This document shows, one piece after another, positions 37,724-46,310 of a stretch of DNA of 64,000 nt. The notes below the pieces were generated by a model, which saw nothing but the letters and a program-made list of their open reading frames with translations, made no database searches and had not been told where the DNA came from. This stretch comes from CAYJPV01 sp964372095. GTDB taxonomy: Bacteria > Acidobacteriota > Vicinamibacteria > Vicinamibacterales > JAKQTR01. Location of the stretch: contig CAYJPV010000014.1 in assembly GCA_964372095.1 (NCBI GenBank), forward strand, positions 57,998 to 121,997, written 5' to 3'. Within the stretch, counting starts at the first letter, position 1. Every line of letters begins with the position of its first letter. The position numbers were made by a program, and so were the translations under genes.

Positions 37724-40700
37724 ATGAAGAAAACCCTCTTGCTGGTGGCGCTGTTGCTGACCGCCGTCGGTGTCGTCGACCCCGGCGCCCAGGCACCGCC
37801 CGAATCACGTTTGCTTCGTTTCCCTGCCATCCACGGCAACCAGGTCGTCTTCACGTACGCCGGTGACCTGTTCACGGTTCCAGTCGCGGGCGGCGTGGCC
37901 CGGCGCCTGACGACGGACGTCGGGTTCGAAATGTTCGCCCGCTTCTCGCCCGACGGCAAGACACTGGCGTTCACGGGCCAGTACGACGGCAACACCGAGG
38001 TCTACGTCATGCCCGCCCAGGGTGGCGTGCCCAGGCGCGTCACGTGGACGGCCACGCTGGGCCGCGACGATGTCTCTGACCGCATGGGCCCGAATAACCT
38101 AGTCATCGGGTGGAAGAACGCCAATCAGATCCTGTTCCGATCGCGCCGGATCGAGTGGAACGACTTCCGGGGACAGTTGTTCCTGGCATCGGTGTCGGGC
38201 GGGCCGCTTGAAGAGGTGCCGCTGCCACGGGGCGGGTTTGGCGCGTTCTCGGCCGACGGGAGGCAACTCGTCTATAACCGCGTCTTCCGTGAGTTCCGCA
38301 CGTGGAAACGGTACCGCGGCGGACAGGCTGACGACGTGTGGCTGCACGACTTCACGACGAAGACCACCACGAACCTGACGAACAGCCCGGCCCAGGACAT
38401 CATCCCGATGTGGAAGGGCAACAAGGTCTACTTCGCGTCCGACCGTGACGGGCGGATGAACCTCTTCAGCTACGACCTGACGTCGAAGCAGACGAAGAAG
38501 CTCACCACGTTCACCGAGTACGACGTGAAGTTCCCGTCGATGGGCGACACGGCCATCGTGTTCGAGTACGGCGGCTGGATCTACAAGCTCGACCTCGCCA
38601 CCGAGAAGGCCGACAAGATTCCCGTCGCCATCGCCGAAGACTTCGATAATGGGCGTCCGGGCATGGTGGATGTGGCCCGCGCGGTGACCAATTTCGAGAT
38701 CGCGCCGGACGGCAGCCGAGCCCTCTTCGGCGCCCGGGGCGACGTGTTCACGGTTCCGGCCAAGTTCGGCCCGACGCGCAATCTCACGCAGACGCCCGGG
38801 GTGCACGAGCGCAACTCCAAGTGGTCGCCCGACGGCAAGTGGATCGCGTACGTCTCGGACCAGACCGGCGAAGACGAGATCTGGATTGCTGCGCAGGATG
38901 GCCGCAGCGCGCCGGTGCAGATCACCAAAGGTAGCAGCAACTACAAGTACCAGCCCATCTGGTCACCAGACAGCAAGAAGCTGATGTGGTCCGACCGGGC
39001 GCAGCGCCTGCACTACGTTGACATCGACGCGAAGGTGCCGACGCAGATTGCCGAGTCGGCCGCGTTCGAATTCACGGACTACTCGTGGTCGCCCGACAGC
39101 AAGTGGGTCGCGTTCGCCAAGCCTGAAGCGAAGGGCCCGCAGCGCATCTATCTGTACTCGCTCGACTCGAAGCAGACCGTCCCCGCCACTGACGCCTGGT
39201 ACAACTCGAGCGAACCGGTCTTCAGCGCCGACGGCAAACTGCTGTTCTTCGTCTCGGCCCGCAGTTTCAACCCGACGTACGGTCAGACGGAGTTCGAACA
39301 CGTCTACACCGACATGTCGCGGATCTACTTTGTGACGCTGGCCAAAGACACGAAAAGCCCGTTCGCGCCGAAAAGCGACGAAGTGAAGATCAAGGAGGAG
39401 CCCAAGCCCGCGCCGGAGGACGCGAAGGCCGCCGCGCCGGCACAGGCGCCGGCGGCAGCCAAGCCCGGCGCCACGCCCGCCGATCCCAAACCGGTTGAGC
39501 CGAAGAAGGCCGACGCCCCGGCGCCCGTGAAAGTCGACGCGGACGGTCTGGCCGACCGGATCGCGGTGCTCCCGACGCCGCCGGCCAACTACCGCGCGCT
39601 GACGTCGGTCGGCAGCCGCCTGTACTACGGGCGTGCCGGCGCTCGCGAAGCCGCCGCGCTGTACGTCTACGACCTCGAGAAGCAGACCGAGACGCAGGTC
39701 GTCACGGGGACCGGCTACGAGATCTCCGCGGATGGCAAGAAGATGCTGCTGGCCCAGTCGGGAGGGCGCTACGCCATCATCGACACGCCAGTGGGCAAGG
39801 CCGAGCCGCGCGACTTCCTCAACCTGTCCGACATGAAGGTCCGCCTCGACCGCCACGCCGAATGGCAGCAGATCTTTAACGAGTCGTGGCGCCAGATGCG
39901 CGACTTCTTCTACGCGCCCAATATGCACGGTGTGGACTGGGCTGGCCTGAAGAAGACGTACGAACCGCTCGTGGCCCACGTGAACCACCGCGCGGATCTG
40001 ACCTACATCATCGGCGAGATGATCGGCGAACTGAACGTCGGCCACGCCTACGTGGGCGGCGGCGACATGCCCCGCCCCGATCGTATCCCGATGGGCTTGC
40101 TCGGCGCGCAGTTCCAGCGCGATCCCCAGTCGAAGTTCTTCAAGATCACGCGGATCTTCAAGGGCCAGAACTGGGACGCGTCCTTGCGTTCGCCGCTCAC
40201 CGAGATCGGGGTGGACGCCAAGGTGGGCGACTACATCATCGAGGTCGACGGCCGCTCGACGGCCGGCCTGACCGATATCTGGGAAGCCCTCATCGGGAAG
40301 GCGGGCAAACAGGTCAGCCTCAAGCTGAATGCGACGCCGTCGGCGCAGGGCGCCCGTGAAACGGTGGTCGTACCCGTGGAGGACGAACGGGGCCTGTACT
40401 ACTTCGACATGGTGCAGACCAACATCGACAGGGTCACGAAGGCCACGAACGGACGCGTCGGCTACATCCACGTGCCGGACATGGGCGTGCCTGGCCTGAA
40501 CGAGTTCGCGAAGTACTTCTATCCCCAGACCGAGAAAGAGGCGATGGTCGTCGACGTGCGCAGCAACGGCGGCGGCAACGTGTCGCCGATGATCATCGAG
40601 CGCCTGCGGCGTCAGCTCGTGATGATCGACGTGGCGCGCAACGGCGCCCCGAACACCAACCCCGGCGCGATGATCGTCGGCCCGAAAGTCCTGCTGGCCG

Positions 40701-41056
40701 ACGAGTTCTCGGCGTCGGACGGCGACATCGTGACCTACCGGTTCAAGCAGTACAAGATGGGGCCGATCGTCGGCAAGCGGACGTGGGGCGGCGTCGTCGG
40801 GATTCGCGGCACGTTGCCGCTGCTCGACGGCGGCGTGTTGAACCGGCCCGAGTTCTCACGCTACGACGTGACCGGCAAGGAGTGGATCATGGAGGGCGTC
40901 GGGGTCGAACCCGACATCTTCGTGGACAACGACCCGGCAAAGGAGTACGCCGGTGAAGACCAGCAGCTCGACCGTGCGATCGCGGAGATCCTGAAGTTGC
41001 TGGAGAAGCAGCCCGGGACACTGGCGCCGAAGCCGCCGTATCCGGTGAAGAAGTAG
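37724..41056 (+). CDS. Tricorn-type S41 protease homologue
   Basis: The 1110-residue product has a signal peptide (MKKTLLLVALLLTAVGV), so it acts outside the cytoplasm, unlike archaeal tricorn. Residues about 35-520 form WD40/TolB-like propellers with repeated WSPDGKW and RFSPDGKT motifs. A flexible Ala/Pro/Lys-rich linker covers about 545-605. The C-terminal half has the tricorn core (ELNVGHAYVGG with His774), a PDZ domain (about 780-870) and the S41 fold with EFSASDGD, where Ser998 is the likely nucleophile, and KRTWGGVVGI. It probably trims peptides to short products. GGAG lies about 14 nt before the ATG. A hairpin follows the stop. Confidence 0.92.
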   Translation: MKKTLLLVALLLTAVGVVDPGAQAPPESRLLRFPAIHGNQVVFTYAGDLFTVPVAGGVARRLTTDVGFEMFARFSPDGKTLAFTGQYDGNTEVYVMPAQGGVPRRVTWTATLGRDDVSDRMGPNNLVIGWKNANQILFRSRRIEWNDFRGQLFLASVSGGPLEEVPLPRGGFGAFSADGRQLVYNRVFREFRTWKRYRGGQADDVWLHDFTTKTTTNLTNSPAQDIIPMWKGNKVYFASDRDGRMNLFSYDLTSKQTKKLTTFTEYDVKFPSMGDTAIVFEYGGWIYKLDLATEKADKIPVAIAEDFDNGRPGMVDVARAVTNFEIAPDGSRALFGARGDVFTVPAKFGPTRNLTQTPGVHERNSKWSPDGKWIAYVSDQTGEDEIWIAAQDGRSAPVQITKGSSNYKYQPIWSPDSKKLMWSDRAQRLHYVDIDAKVPTQIAESAAFEFTDYSWSPDSKWVAFAKPEAKGPQRIYLYSLDSKQTVPATDAWYNSSEPVFSADGKLLFFVSARSFNPTYGQTEFEHVYTDMSRIYFVTLAKDTKSPFAPKSDEVKIKEEPKPAPEDAKAAAPAQAPAAAKPGATPADPKPVEPKKADAPAPVKVDADGLADRIAVLPTPPANYRALTSVGSRLYYGRAGAREAAALYVYDLEKQTETQVVTGTGYEISADGKKMLLAQSGGRYAIIDTPVGKAEPRDFLNLSDMKVRLDRHAEWQQIFNESWRQMRDFFYAPNMHGVDWAGLKKTYEPLVAHVNHRADLTYIIGEMIGELNVGHAYVGGGDMPRPDRIPMGLLGAQFQRDPQSKFFKITRIFKGQNWDASLRSPLTEIGVDAKVGDYIIEVDGRSTAGLTDIWEALIGKAGKQVSLKLNATPSAQGARETVVVPVEDERGLYYFDMVQTNIDRVTKATNGRVGYIHVPDMGVPGLNEFAKYFYPQTEKEAMVVDVRSNGGGNVSPMIIERLRRQLVMIDVARNGAPNTNPGAMIVGPKVLLADEFSASDGDIVTYRFKQYKMGPIVGKRTWGGVVGIRGTLPLLDGGVLNRPEFSRYDVTGKEWIMEGVGVEPDIFVDNDPAKEYAGEDQQLDRAIAEILKLLEKQPGTLAPKPPYPVKK

Positions 41057-41061
41057 GGGAA

Positions 41062-41106
41062 CGAACGAAGGCCCCGGGGACGCACGGTCACCGGGGCCTT
41101 CGTTCG
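41062..41106. terminator. Bidirectional terminator-like hairpin
   Basis: Perfect 16-bp arms (41062-41077 and 41091-41106, CGAACGAAGGCCCCGG) around a 13-nt loop, between two convergent genes. There is no strong T-run on either side, but position and symmetry fit termination of both. Confidence 0.7.
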
Positions 41107-41127
41107 GCGTCCGGCAGCGGCTTCAGG

Positions 41128-41796
41128 CTACCGGCCTCTATCCTCCCAGAGCCGGAATCCCCCGACGAAGGCGTTGGTGTTCGCACCGGCCCGGCAACCG
41201 TCCGGCAGCGCGCTGAGTTTCTTGATGTTCCCCCCGCCCAGCACGACATCGTCCACCAGGAACGCCGCGACAAGTTCGCCCACGACCTTCACTACCAGCT
41301 TGCGCCAGCGTGCGCGGCCGAACGCTTCGAGTCCTCGTGTGCCGAGGTGGTCTTCGATGGTTTGTTTCCCGTACGGGAAGTGCCCGAGTTCCATGGGCAC
41401 GAAGTGGCCGTTCACGATCAGCGACGTGCCCAGCCCCGTCCCGAGACCGAGGAACAGCATCGTGCCGCCGCGGTAACTGCCGAGCGCCTGCATGACCGCG
41501 TCGTTGATCACGCGCACCGGCTTGCGGAACGCCGCCCGGAAACTGAAGCCGACCCAGCCCCGGCCCAGGTTGACCGGATCGGCCGCGATGCGACCTTTGC
41601 GCACGACGCCCGGGTAGCCGATGGAGACAACGTCGTACGTCCAGTCTTTCGTGACCGCCTTGACGCCCTTCATCATCCGGCCCGGCGTCAGACGGGGGCC
41701 TGAAGGGAATCTCCGCGCCTCTTTCTCGCCCGTCAGCAGGACCTTCACGTTGTTCCCGCCGATGTCGATGACAAGGATCTTGAGTGACGCGGCCAT
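41128..41796 (-). CDS. ROK-family sugar kinase, polyphosphate glucokinase-like
   Basis: The start is the ATG at 41796, preceded by GGGAG; an upstream in-frame ATG adds 11 residues with no support. The 222-residue chain has ILVIDIGGNNVKVLLTG (phosphate-1), SIGYPGVVRKGRI, PVRVINDAVMQALG and MLFLGLGTGLGTSLIVNG (phosphate-2), as in the ROK branch that includes polyphosphate/ATP glucokinases. ELGHFPYGKQTIEDHLG fits that subgroup. It would phosphorylate glucose; the phosphate donor cannot be told from the sequence. It is followed upstream on the same strand by the M24 peptidase gene, 34 nt away. Confidence 0.8.
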   Translation of the reverse strand: MAASLKILVIDIGGNNVKVLLTGEKEARRFPSGPRLTPGRMMKGVKAVTKDWTYDVVSIGYPGVVRKGRIAADPVNLGRGWVGFSFRAAFRKPVRVINDAVMQALGSYRGGTMLFLGLGTGLGTSLIVNGHFVPMELGHFPYGKQTIEDHLGTRGLEAFGRARWRKLVVKVVGELVAAFLVDDVVLGGGNIKKLSALPDGCRAGANTNAFVGGFRLWEDRGR

Positions 41797-41829
41797 CGAA
41801 TGTCTCCCTTCCCGGCTCAACTGAATCAC

Positions 41830-43176
41830 CTACTGCTTCCCGGCGCGCGCCTTACGCACCAGAGCCAGGATGTCGTCGACTTCCTTCGGAACGCCTGACG
41901 TCAGGATCTCGGGTTCCTGCTCGGTCACGAGCACCGTATCCTCGATGCGGACGTGGAGTTGTTTGGACGCGTCCTCGATGATGGGCTCAACCGCAATCAC
42001 CATCCCTGCCCGGAAGGGGCCGGAGCCGTCACCCACGTCATGAACGGACATGCCGACGAAGTGGCCGGCGCCGGCACTGCCCGGGAAGCCGTGCTTCGCA
42101 TAGACCGCCCGCCCGACCTCCCGGGTCTGCGCCCGCGTGGCGCCTACGGTCATCGCCGCGATGATGGCCTTCTGAGCTTCGAGCGCGCAGCGATACGCGC
42201 GCAACTGATCCGGCGTGAACTCGCCAGACACGGGCCACGTGCGTGTGATATCGACGCCGAGGTAGTCCAGGGCACCGCCGTAGTCCATCACGACCAGGTC
42301 GCCGTCTGTGTACTGGCGGCCGTTCACCGCGTAATGCCAGACGTTCACGTTCGGGCCCGATCCGACGATCGGCGCAAACGAATTGCCCTGGATGCCGTTG
42401 CGGTACATCCAGTAGGTCGCTTCGGCTTCGATTTCGTACTCGAACCCGTTCAGCCGGGTGGCCAGGATGGCACGGCGGATGGCCTCTGCGCTGATGACGC
42501 CGTTGTGCCGCAGAATCTCAATCTCGCGCGGGCTCTTGATTGTCCGCATGCGGTCGATAAGGGGCGTCACGTCGCGCATCTGCAGCGACGGGAAGTGGCT
42601 CCGGAGGTAGCCCGCCCGGTGCGCGTCGTCGGTGAGGTGCGCGCCGCCAATGTTGCCCAGTCGCGTCGCCAGGTGGGTGGCGTGCTCCCCACGATTGATG
42701 TCGGCCTCGTCGCCCGGTTGGAGGCGGGCCCAGAGCACCGGCTCCGGCGCCAGCGAGAGGCGCGCCAGGACGCGCGGCAGTTCTTCCAGCGGGCGGATCG
42801 CCGCGAACCCCCAGGGTTTGCCCTTCTCGGGATCCTCGAGCCAGTTCTTGCCGAGCGCGCGGATGTCGCCAGCCGATTGCCGGGGCAGGAAGAGCGTGGC
42901 CGCCCCGGTCGCCGCGTCGAGGACCATTGCGGCGTTGAGATCCTCGTTGCCCGTGAAGTAGAAGAAGTCGTTGTCCTGGCGAAAGCGGATGCCCGCCTGC
43001 GGCGTGGTCCGCCCGAACAGGACCAGGGTGCCCGTGCCCAGTTCTTTGGCCAGCGCCTGGCGCCGGGCGATGAATTCGGCGGGTGGATAACCCATCCGTT
43101 CGGCGCCCACCACCAGCACGCCCAGCACCACCAGAACCGCCGCCGCCGTGACCCGTCGCAGGGTTCGTATCGTCAT
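41830..43176 (-). CDS. Secreted Xaa-Pro aminopeptidase (M24B)
   Basis: GGGAGGAACG precedes the ATG. The 448-residue product begins with a signal-like helix (residues 10-25, AAAVLVVLGVLVVGA), then the creatinase-like N-domain and the pita-bread catalytic domain. Metal ligands are in VVMDYGGALDYLGVDITR (two Asp), GHFVGMSVHDVGDGSG (His), AVEPIIED (Glu) and RIEDTVLVTEQEPE (Glu). It removes N-terminal residues preceding proline. E. coli PepP is cytosolic; the signal segment here suggests periplasmic peptide use, which fits the secreted tricorn-type protease beside it. Confidence 0.9.
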   Translation of the reverse strand: MTIRTLRRVTAAAVLVVLGVLVVGAERMGYPPAEFIARRQALAKELGTGTLVLFGRTTPQAGIRFRQDNDFFYFTGNEDLNAAMVLDAATGAATLFLPRQSAGDIRALGKNWLEDPEKGKPWGFAAIRPLEELPRVLARLSLAPEPVLWARLQPGDEADINRGEHATHLATRLGNIGGAHLTDDAHRAGYLRSHFPSLQMRDVTPLIDRMRTIKSPREIEILRHNGVISAEAIRRAILATRLNGFEYEIEAEATYWMYRNGIQGNSFAPIVGSGPNVNVWHYAVNGRQYTDGDLVVMDYGGALDYLGVDITRTWPVSGEFTPDQLRAYRCALEAQKAIIAAMTVGATRAQTREVGRAVYAKHGFPGSAGAGHFVGMSVHDVGDGSGPFRAGMVIAVEPIIEDASKQLHVRIEDTVLVTEQEPEILTSGVPKEVDDILALVRKARAGKQ

Positions 43177-43412
43177 CGTTCCTCCCGCTTACGTTCGCCG
43201 AGACAGTAACACAGGCCCGCCCGTCCGCAACGGAACAGCCGAACGCCTGCACCGCAGAAAAGGGGCCAGGCCCCTTTTGCAAATGCCCTAAAACGGAAAG
43301 TGGTCAAAAGTGGCGTGTTTCGGGCCTTCTGGTCCGGCGAGCGCCGCCTCCGGGCAGAAAAGGGGGCAGGCCCCTTTTCCCGGGAGGGGAACGGCGGTCG
43401 GAGGGACGGGTA
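43177..43412. repeat. Spacer with two AAAAGGGGCC hairpins 100 bp apart
   Basis: A perfect palindrome at 43258-43278 (AAAAGGGGCC, one base, GGCCCCTTTT) and a near copy with one mismatch at 43358-43378 lie exactly 100 bp apart. The adjoining CAG before each is also shared. The rest of the spacer shows nothing recognisable. Confidence 0.75.
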
Positions 43413-45404
43413 TCAGGCCGACGGCCCCACGAGGGCCAGGATCGACGCCCCGTACCTGTCGACCTTCGCCGGCCCCATGCCGGGCACCTCCAGGAGTTCA
43501 GCCAGCGTCCCGGGACGTGCCGCGGCTATGGCGAGCAACGTCTTGTCGTGCAGGATCACGTAGGGCGGCACCCCCTGCTGCCGCGACAGGCCGAGTCGCC
43601 AGGAGCGGAGCGCCTTCTCGGCGGCAGCATCGCGGTAGTCCCGCGCTCCCGGATCGTCGTCTCCTCCCGCCGAGGGTCGCCGACGCGGGGACGACCAGTC
43701 TGCCGCACCGTCCGGATCCTGATCCGCCTTGCGACGCCGTGCGCGTGAGGACAACACACGCGACCCATCCGCTGCCCGCGCTCGGGGCGCCCGGACACGA
43801 GCCCGCCGGGCTGGCGGAGCCGCGGGCGTCGCCATCTCGACGTCGCAGACCCGCCCGGCCATCACCTCCCGGCCCGCATGCGTGAGGCTGAGCGTCCGGT
43901 ACTGATCGCCGGACACCTGCACGAGCCCGGCGCCACAGGCCGCGTCGATCCAGTGCTCGATATCCTGCGGCCGCTCGTGCGACAGCAAGCCGGTCGTGGA
44001 TAGCCCCTGCAGCGACGGCGGCAGGTCGTCCACCTGGCCGGCCAGCATCGCCGCCACTTTCCGGTGACCGAACCGTTCGCCCGAACGCGCGATACCGGAC
44101 AAGACCTTCCGCACGAGCTCCAGCTCACCCGGATCGAGGGACACCCGGCGGTGACAGTTTGAGCAGGCGCCGCACGGCTCCTTGGCATCCGGGTCGCCGA
44201 AGTAGCGCAGGATCGTCGCGCGCAGACACGCGGCGGTGGTGGCATACGCCACCATGCGCTTCAGTTTCTTGTGCTCGAGATCCTTGCGGCGTGCCACCTC
44301 TTCCGGCTCCACGGCCACGTCGGTCCGGCCAGCCAGGTCCTCCCGGCCACGATCGATGAGGAACTCCCGGGTCTTCACGTCGGCGTAGTTCCACAGGAGG
44401 GTCGCCACCGCAGCGCGGCCGTCCCGTCCTGCCCGACCGATCTCCTGGTAGTAGGCCTCGATGGAGCCCGGGACGTCCACGTGAACGACGGCATCCACGT
44501 CGGGCCGATCGATGCCCATCCCGAACGCATTGGTGGCACACACGACACGGGCTGCCCCTGATGCGAACGCATCCTGGACCCGCACGCGCTCGCCGTCTTC
44601 CAGTCCGGCGTGGTAGGCCTCGGCCTTGACGCCCGCGGCCCGCAGCGTGTCGGCGGCCGCCCCGGCGCCGCGCCGCGTAGAGGCGTACACCAGCGCGCGG
44701 CCGCTCCCGACGAGCTGCGGGAGGAGTTCCCGCTTGTCCCAGTCGCCGGCGACGGGACGCACGCGGAGCTCGATATTGGGCCGATCGAAACCCGACACAA
44801 TCACGGCCGGCGTGGCGAGTCCCAGCAGGTCGATGATGTCGTCGCGCACTTCGGGCGTGGCCGTCGCCGTAAACGCCCCCAGAGGCGGACGTCCGGGCAG
44901 ACCGTCAGCGCGGCGACACGCTGCGGCTGCGCCACGCAGGCGGCGGTAGTCGGGCCGGAAATCGTGTCCCCACTCCGACACGCAGTGGGCTTCGTCAATC
45001 ACGAACCTGGCGACGGGAATGTGGTGCAGCAGTTCGAGGAAATGATCGGATGCAAAACGCTCGGGTGCCACATACAACAGCTGCAGGTCACCGCCCTGAG
45101 CGGCATGCAGCGCCGCCCGCCGTTCGTCGGCCGCCAGCATGGAATGCAGCGCCGCCGCACGAATGCCTCGCCGATTCAGTTCATCGACCTGGTCCTTCAT
45201 CAACGATATGAGCGGCGACACGACCAGCGTCATACCCGGCAGCACGACGGCCGGCAACTGGAATCCCAGAGACTTGCCGGATCCGGTCGGCATCACCGCG
45301 AGCACGTCCCGGCCTTCGAGTACGGCGCGGACGAGCGCCTCCTGGCCGACGCGAAACGTCTCGTGCCCGAAATGGTGCCGGAGCGAGTTGATGAGTGATG
45401 GCAT
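43413..45404 (-). CDS. recQ: ATP-dependent DNA helicase RecQ
   Basis: The start is the ATG at 45404 (MPSLINSLRHHFGHETFRVG); a much longer open frame upstream is the complement of the neighbouring transporter gene. The 663-residue product has Walker A MPTGSGKSLGFQLPAV, DEAHCVSEWGHDFRPDYRRL (motif II and the aromatic-rich loop), IGRAGRDGRAA (motif VI), the RecQ zinc site CGACSNCHRR, a winged helix and a C-terminal HRDC domain (from about residue 590). It unwinds DNA 3' to 5' in repair. GATAAT lies 10 nt before the ATG. A disordered Arg/Ala-rich linker (about 505-565) precedes the HRDC domain. Confidence 0.95.
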   Translation of the reverse strand: MPSLINSLRHHFGHETFRVGQEALVRAVLEGRDVLAVMPTGSGKSLGFQLPAVVLPGMTLVVSPLISLMKDQVDELNRRGIRAAALHSMLAADERRAALHAAQGGDLQLLYVAPERFASDHFLELLHHIPVARFVIDEAHCVSEWGHDFRPDYRRLRGAAAACRRADGLPGRPPLGAFTATATPEVRDDIIDLLGLATPAVIVSGFDRPNIELRVRPVAGDWDKRELLPQLVGSGRALVYASTRRGAGAAADTLRAAGVKAEAYHAGLEDGERVRVQDAFASGAARVVCATNAFGMGIDRPDVDAVVHVDVPGSIEAYYQEIGRAGRDGRAAVATLLWNYADVKTREFLIDRGREDLAGRTDVAVEPEEVARRKDLEHKKLKRMVAYATTAACLRATILRYFGDPDAKEPCGACSNCHRRVSLDPGELELVRKVLSGIARSGERFGHRKVAAMLAGQVDDLPPSLQGLSTTGLLSHERPQDIEHWIDAACGAGLVQVSGDQYRTLSLTHAGREVMAGRVCDVEMATPAAPPARRARVRAPRARAADGSRVLSSRARRRKADQDPDGAADWSSPRRRPSAGGDDDPGARDYRDAAAEKALRSWRLGLSRQQGVPPYVILHDKTLLAIAAARPGTLAELLEVPGMGPAKVDRYGASILALVGPSA

Positions 45405-45415
45405 GCGAGCGGGTA

Positions 45416-46207
45416 TTATCCCACGCGGGTCACGATCAGCCACGCGTTGCGAAGGAAGATGGCAGATCCCAGCAACACGATCGCCCAGGCAAAGATGCGC
45501 TGGAGCACTGACGCCGACAGTCGATGAATCAAGGCCGAGCCCCACGCGACTCCCACCAGCGCCACGAGCAGGAAGGCGCCCGTCCGGGCCAGCGGCACCC
45601 CGGTCTGCCCCAGGTGGCCAACCAGGCCTCCAGCGGCGTTGACCGCAATGACCGTGAGCGAGGTCGGCACGGCCCGCGGCATGCCCGTGCCTGCGAAGAG
45701 GAGCAGGGCCGGCACGATGAGGAATCCTCCTCCGACGCCGAAGAACCCTGTCAGCACGCCCACGCCGAGCCCCGCACACACGCACCGTCCTACCCGGCAT
45801 CCGTGGGCGCCCTGCGACGCGCCGGATGGTCCCAGCAGTAGTCGCCCGCCCACCGCCAGCATCAGCATGCCGAACAGCGCCAGCAGCGCCGGTTCGGACA
45901 CGAGGTGCGTGAGCCTCGCGCCGACGTACGCGCCTGCCGCACCCGTCGCGGCGAACAGGACCGCCGCGCGAAGGTCGATGCCGCGCCGGCGCCCCTGAAG
46001 CCAGGCACCGAACGCCGCGGTCGAGCCCACCAGCACCAGGGACATGGTCACGGCCTGAGCCACGGGGATGCCGGCCACGTAGACCAGCACCGGCAGGGTG
46101 ATGATCGAGCCGCCGCTGCCCAGGAGACCCAGGGACAGGCCGACAAGCAGCATCATCACGAGCGCCAACGCGGGCGCCAGGGTCTCGGGTGGCATCAGGC
46201 CTGCCAT
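45416..46207 (-). CDS. TSUP (TauE/SafE) family membrane transporter
   Basis: The 263-residue product has eight hydrophobic segments and the two TSUP half-motifs GLSLGLLGSGGSIITLPVLVY and, internally, LTGFFGVGGGFLIVPALLLF. Family members export sulfite, sulfoacetate or other organic or sulfur anions. The start could be the ATG at 46207 or the one at 46195. It lies 11 nt upstream of recQ on the same strand, and is divergent from a sulfatase gene 103 bp away, which makes a link to released sulfur anions possible but unproven. Confidence 0.85.
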   Translation of the reverse strand: MAGLMPPETLAPALALVMMLLVGLSLGLLGSGGSIITLPVLVYVAGIPVAQAVTMSLVLVGSTAAFGAWLQGRRRGIDLRAAVLFAATGAAGAYVGARLTHLVSEPALLALFGMLMLAVGGRLLLGPSGASQGAHGCRVGRCVCAGLGVGVLTGFFGVGGGFLIVPALLLFAGTGMPRAVPTSLTVIAVNAAGGLVGHLGQTGVPLARTGAFLLVALVGVAWGSALIHRLSASVLQRIFAWAIVLLGSAIFLRNAWLIVTRVG

Positions 46208-46298
46208 TATTCCACGGCAGCGGACGAGGTCGCGTCAGGCTCCGCCGGCCGACCAGAGACCGGCCGAAGCCGCCTCCGCCGTTTGTGGCCACGTCGGG

Positions 46299-46304
46299 TA
46301 GAAT
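46299..46304 (+). promoter_or_regulatory. TAGAAT -10-like box, probable leaderless start of sulfatase
   Basis: TAGAAT ends 6 nt before the ATG at 46311; no Shine-Dalgarno site is present. Confidence 0.5.
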
Positions 46305-46310
46305 CCCGCC

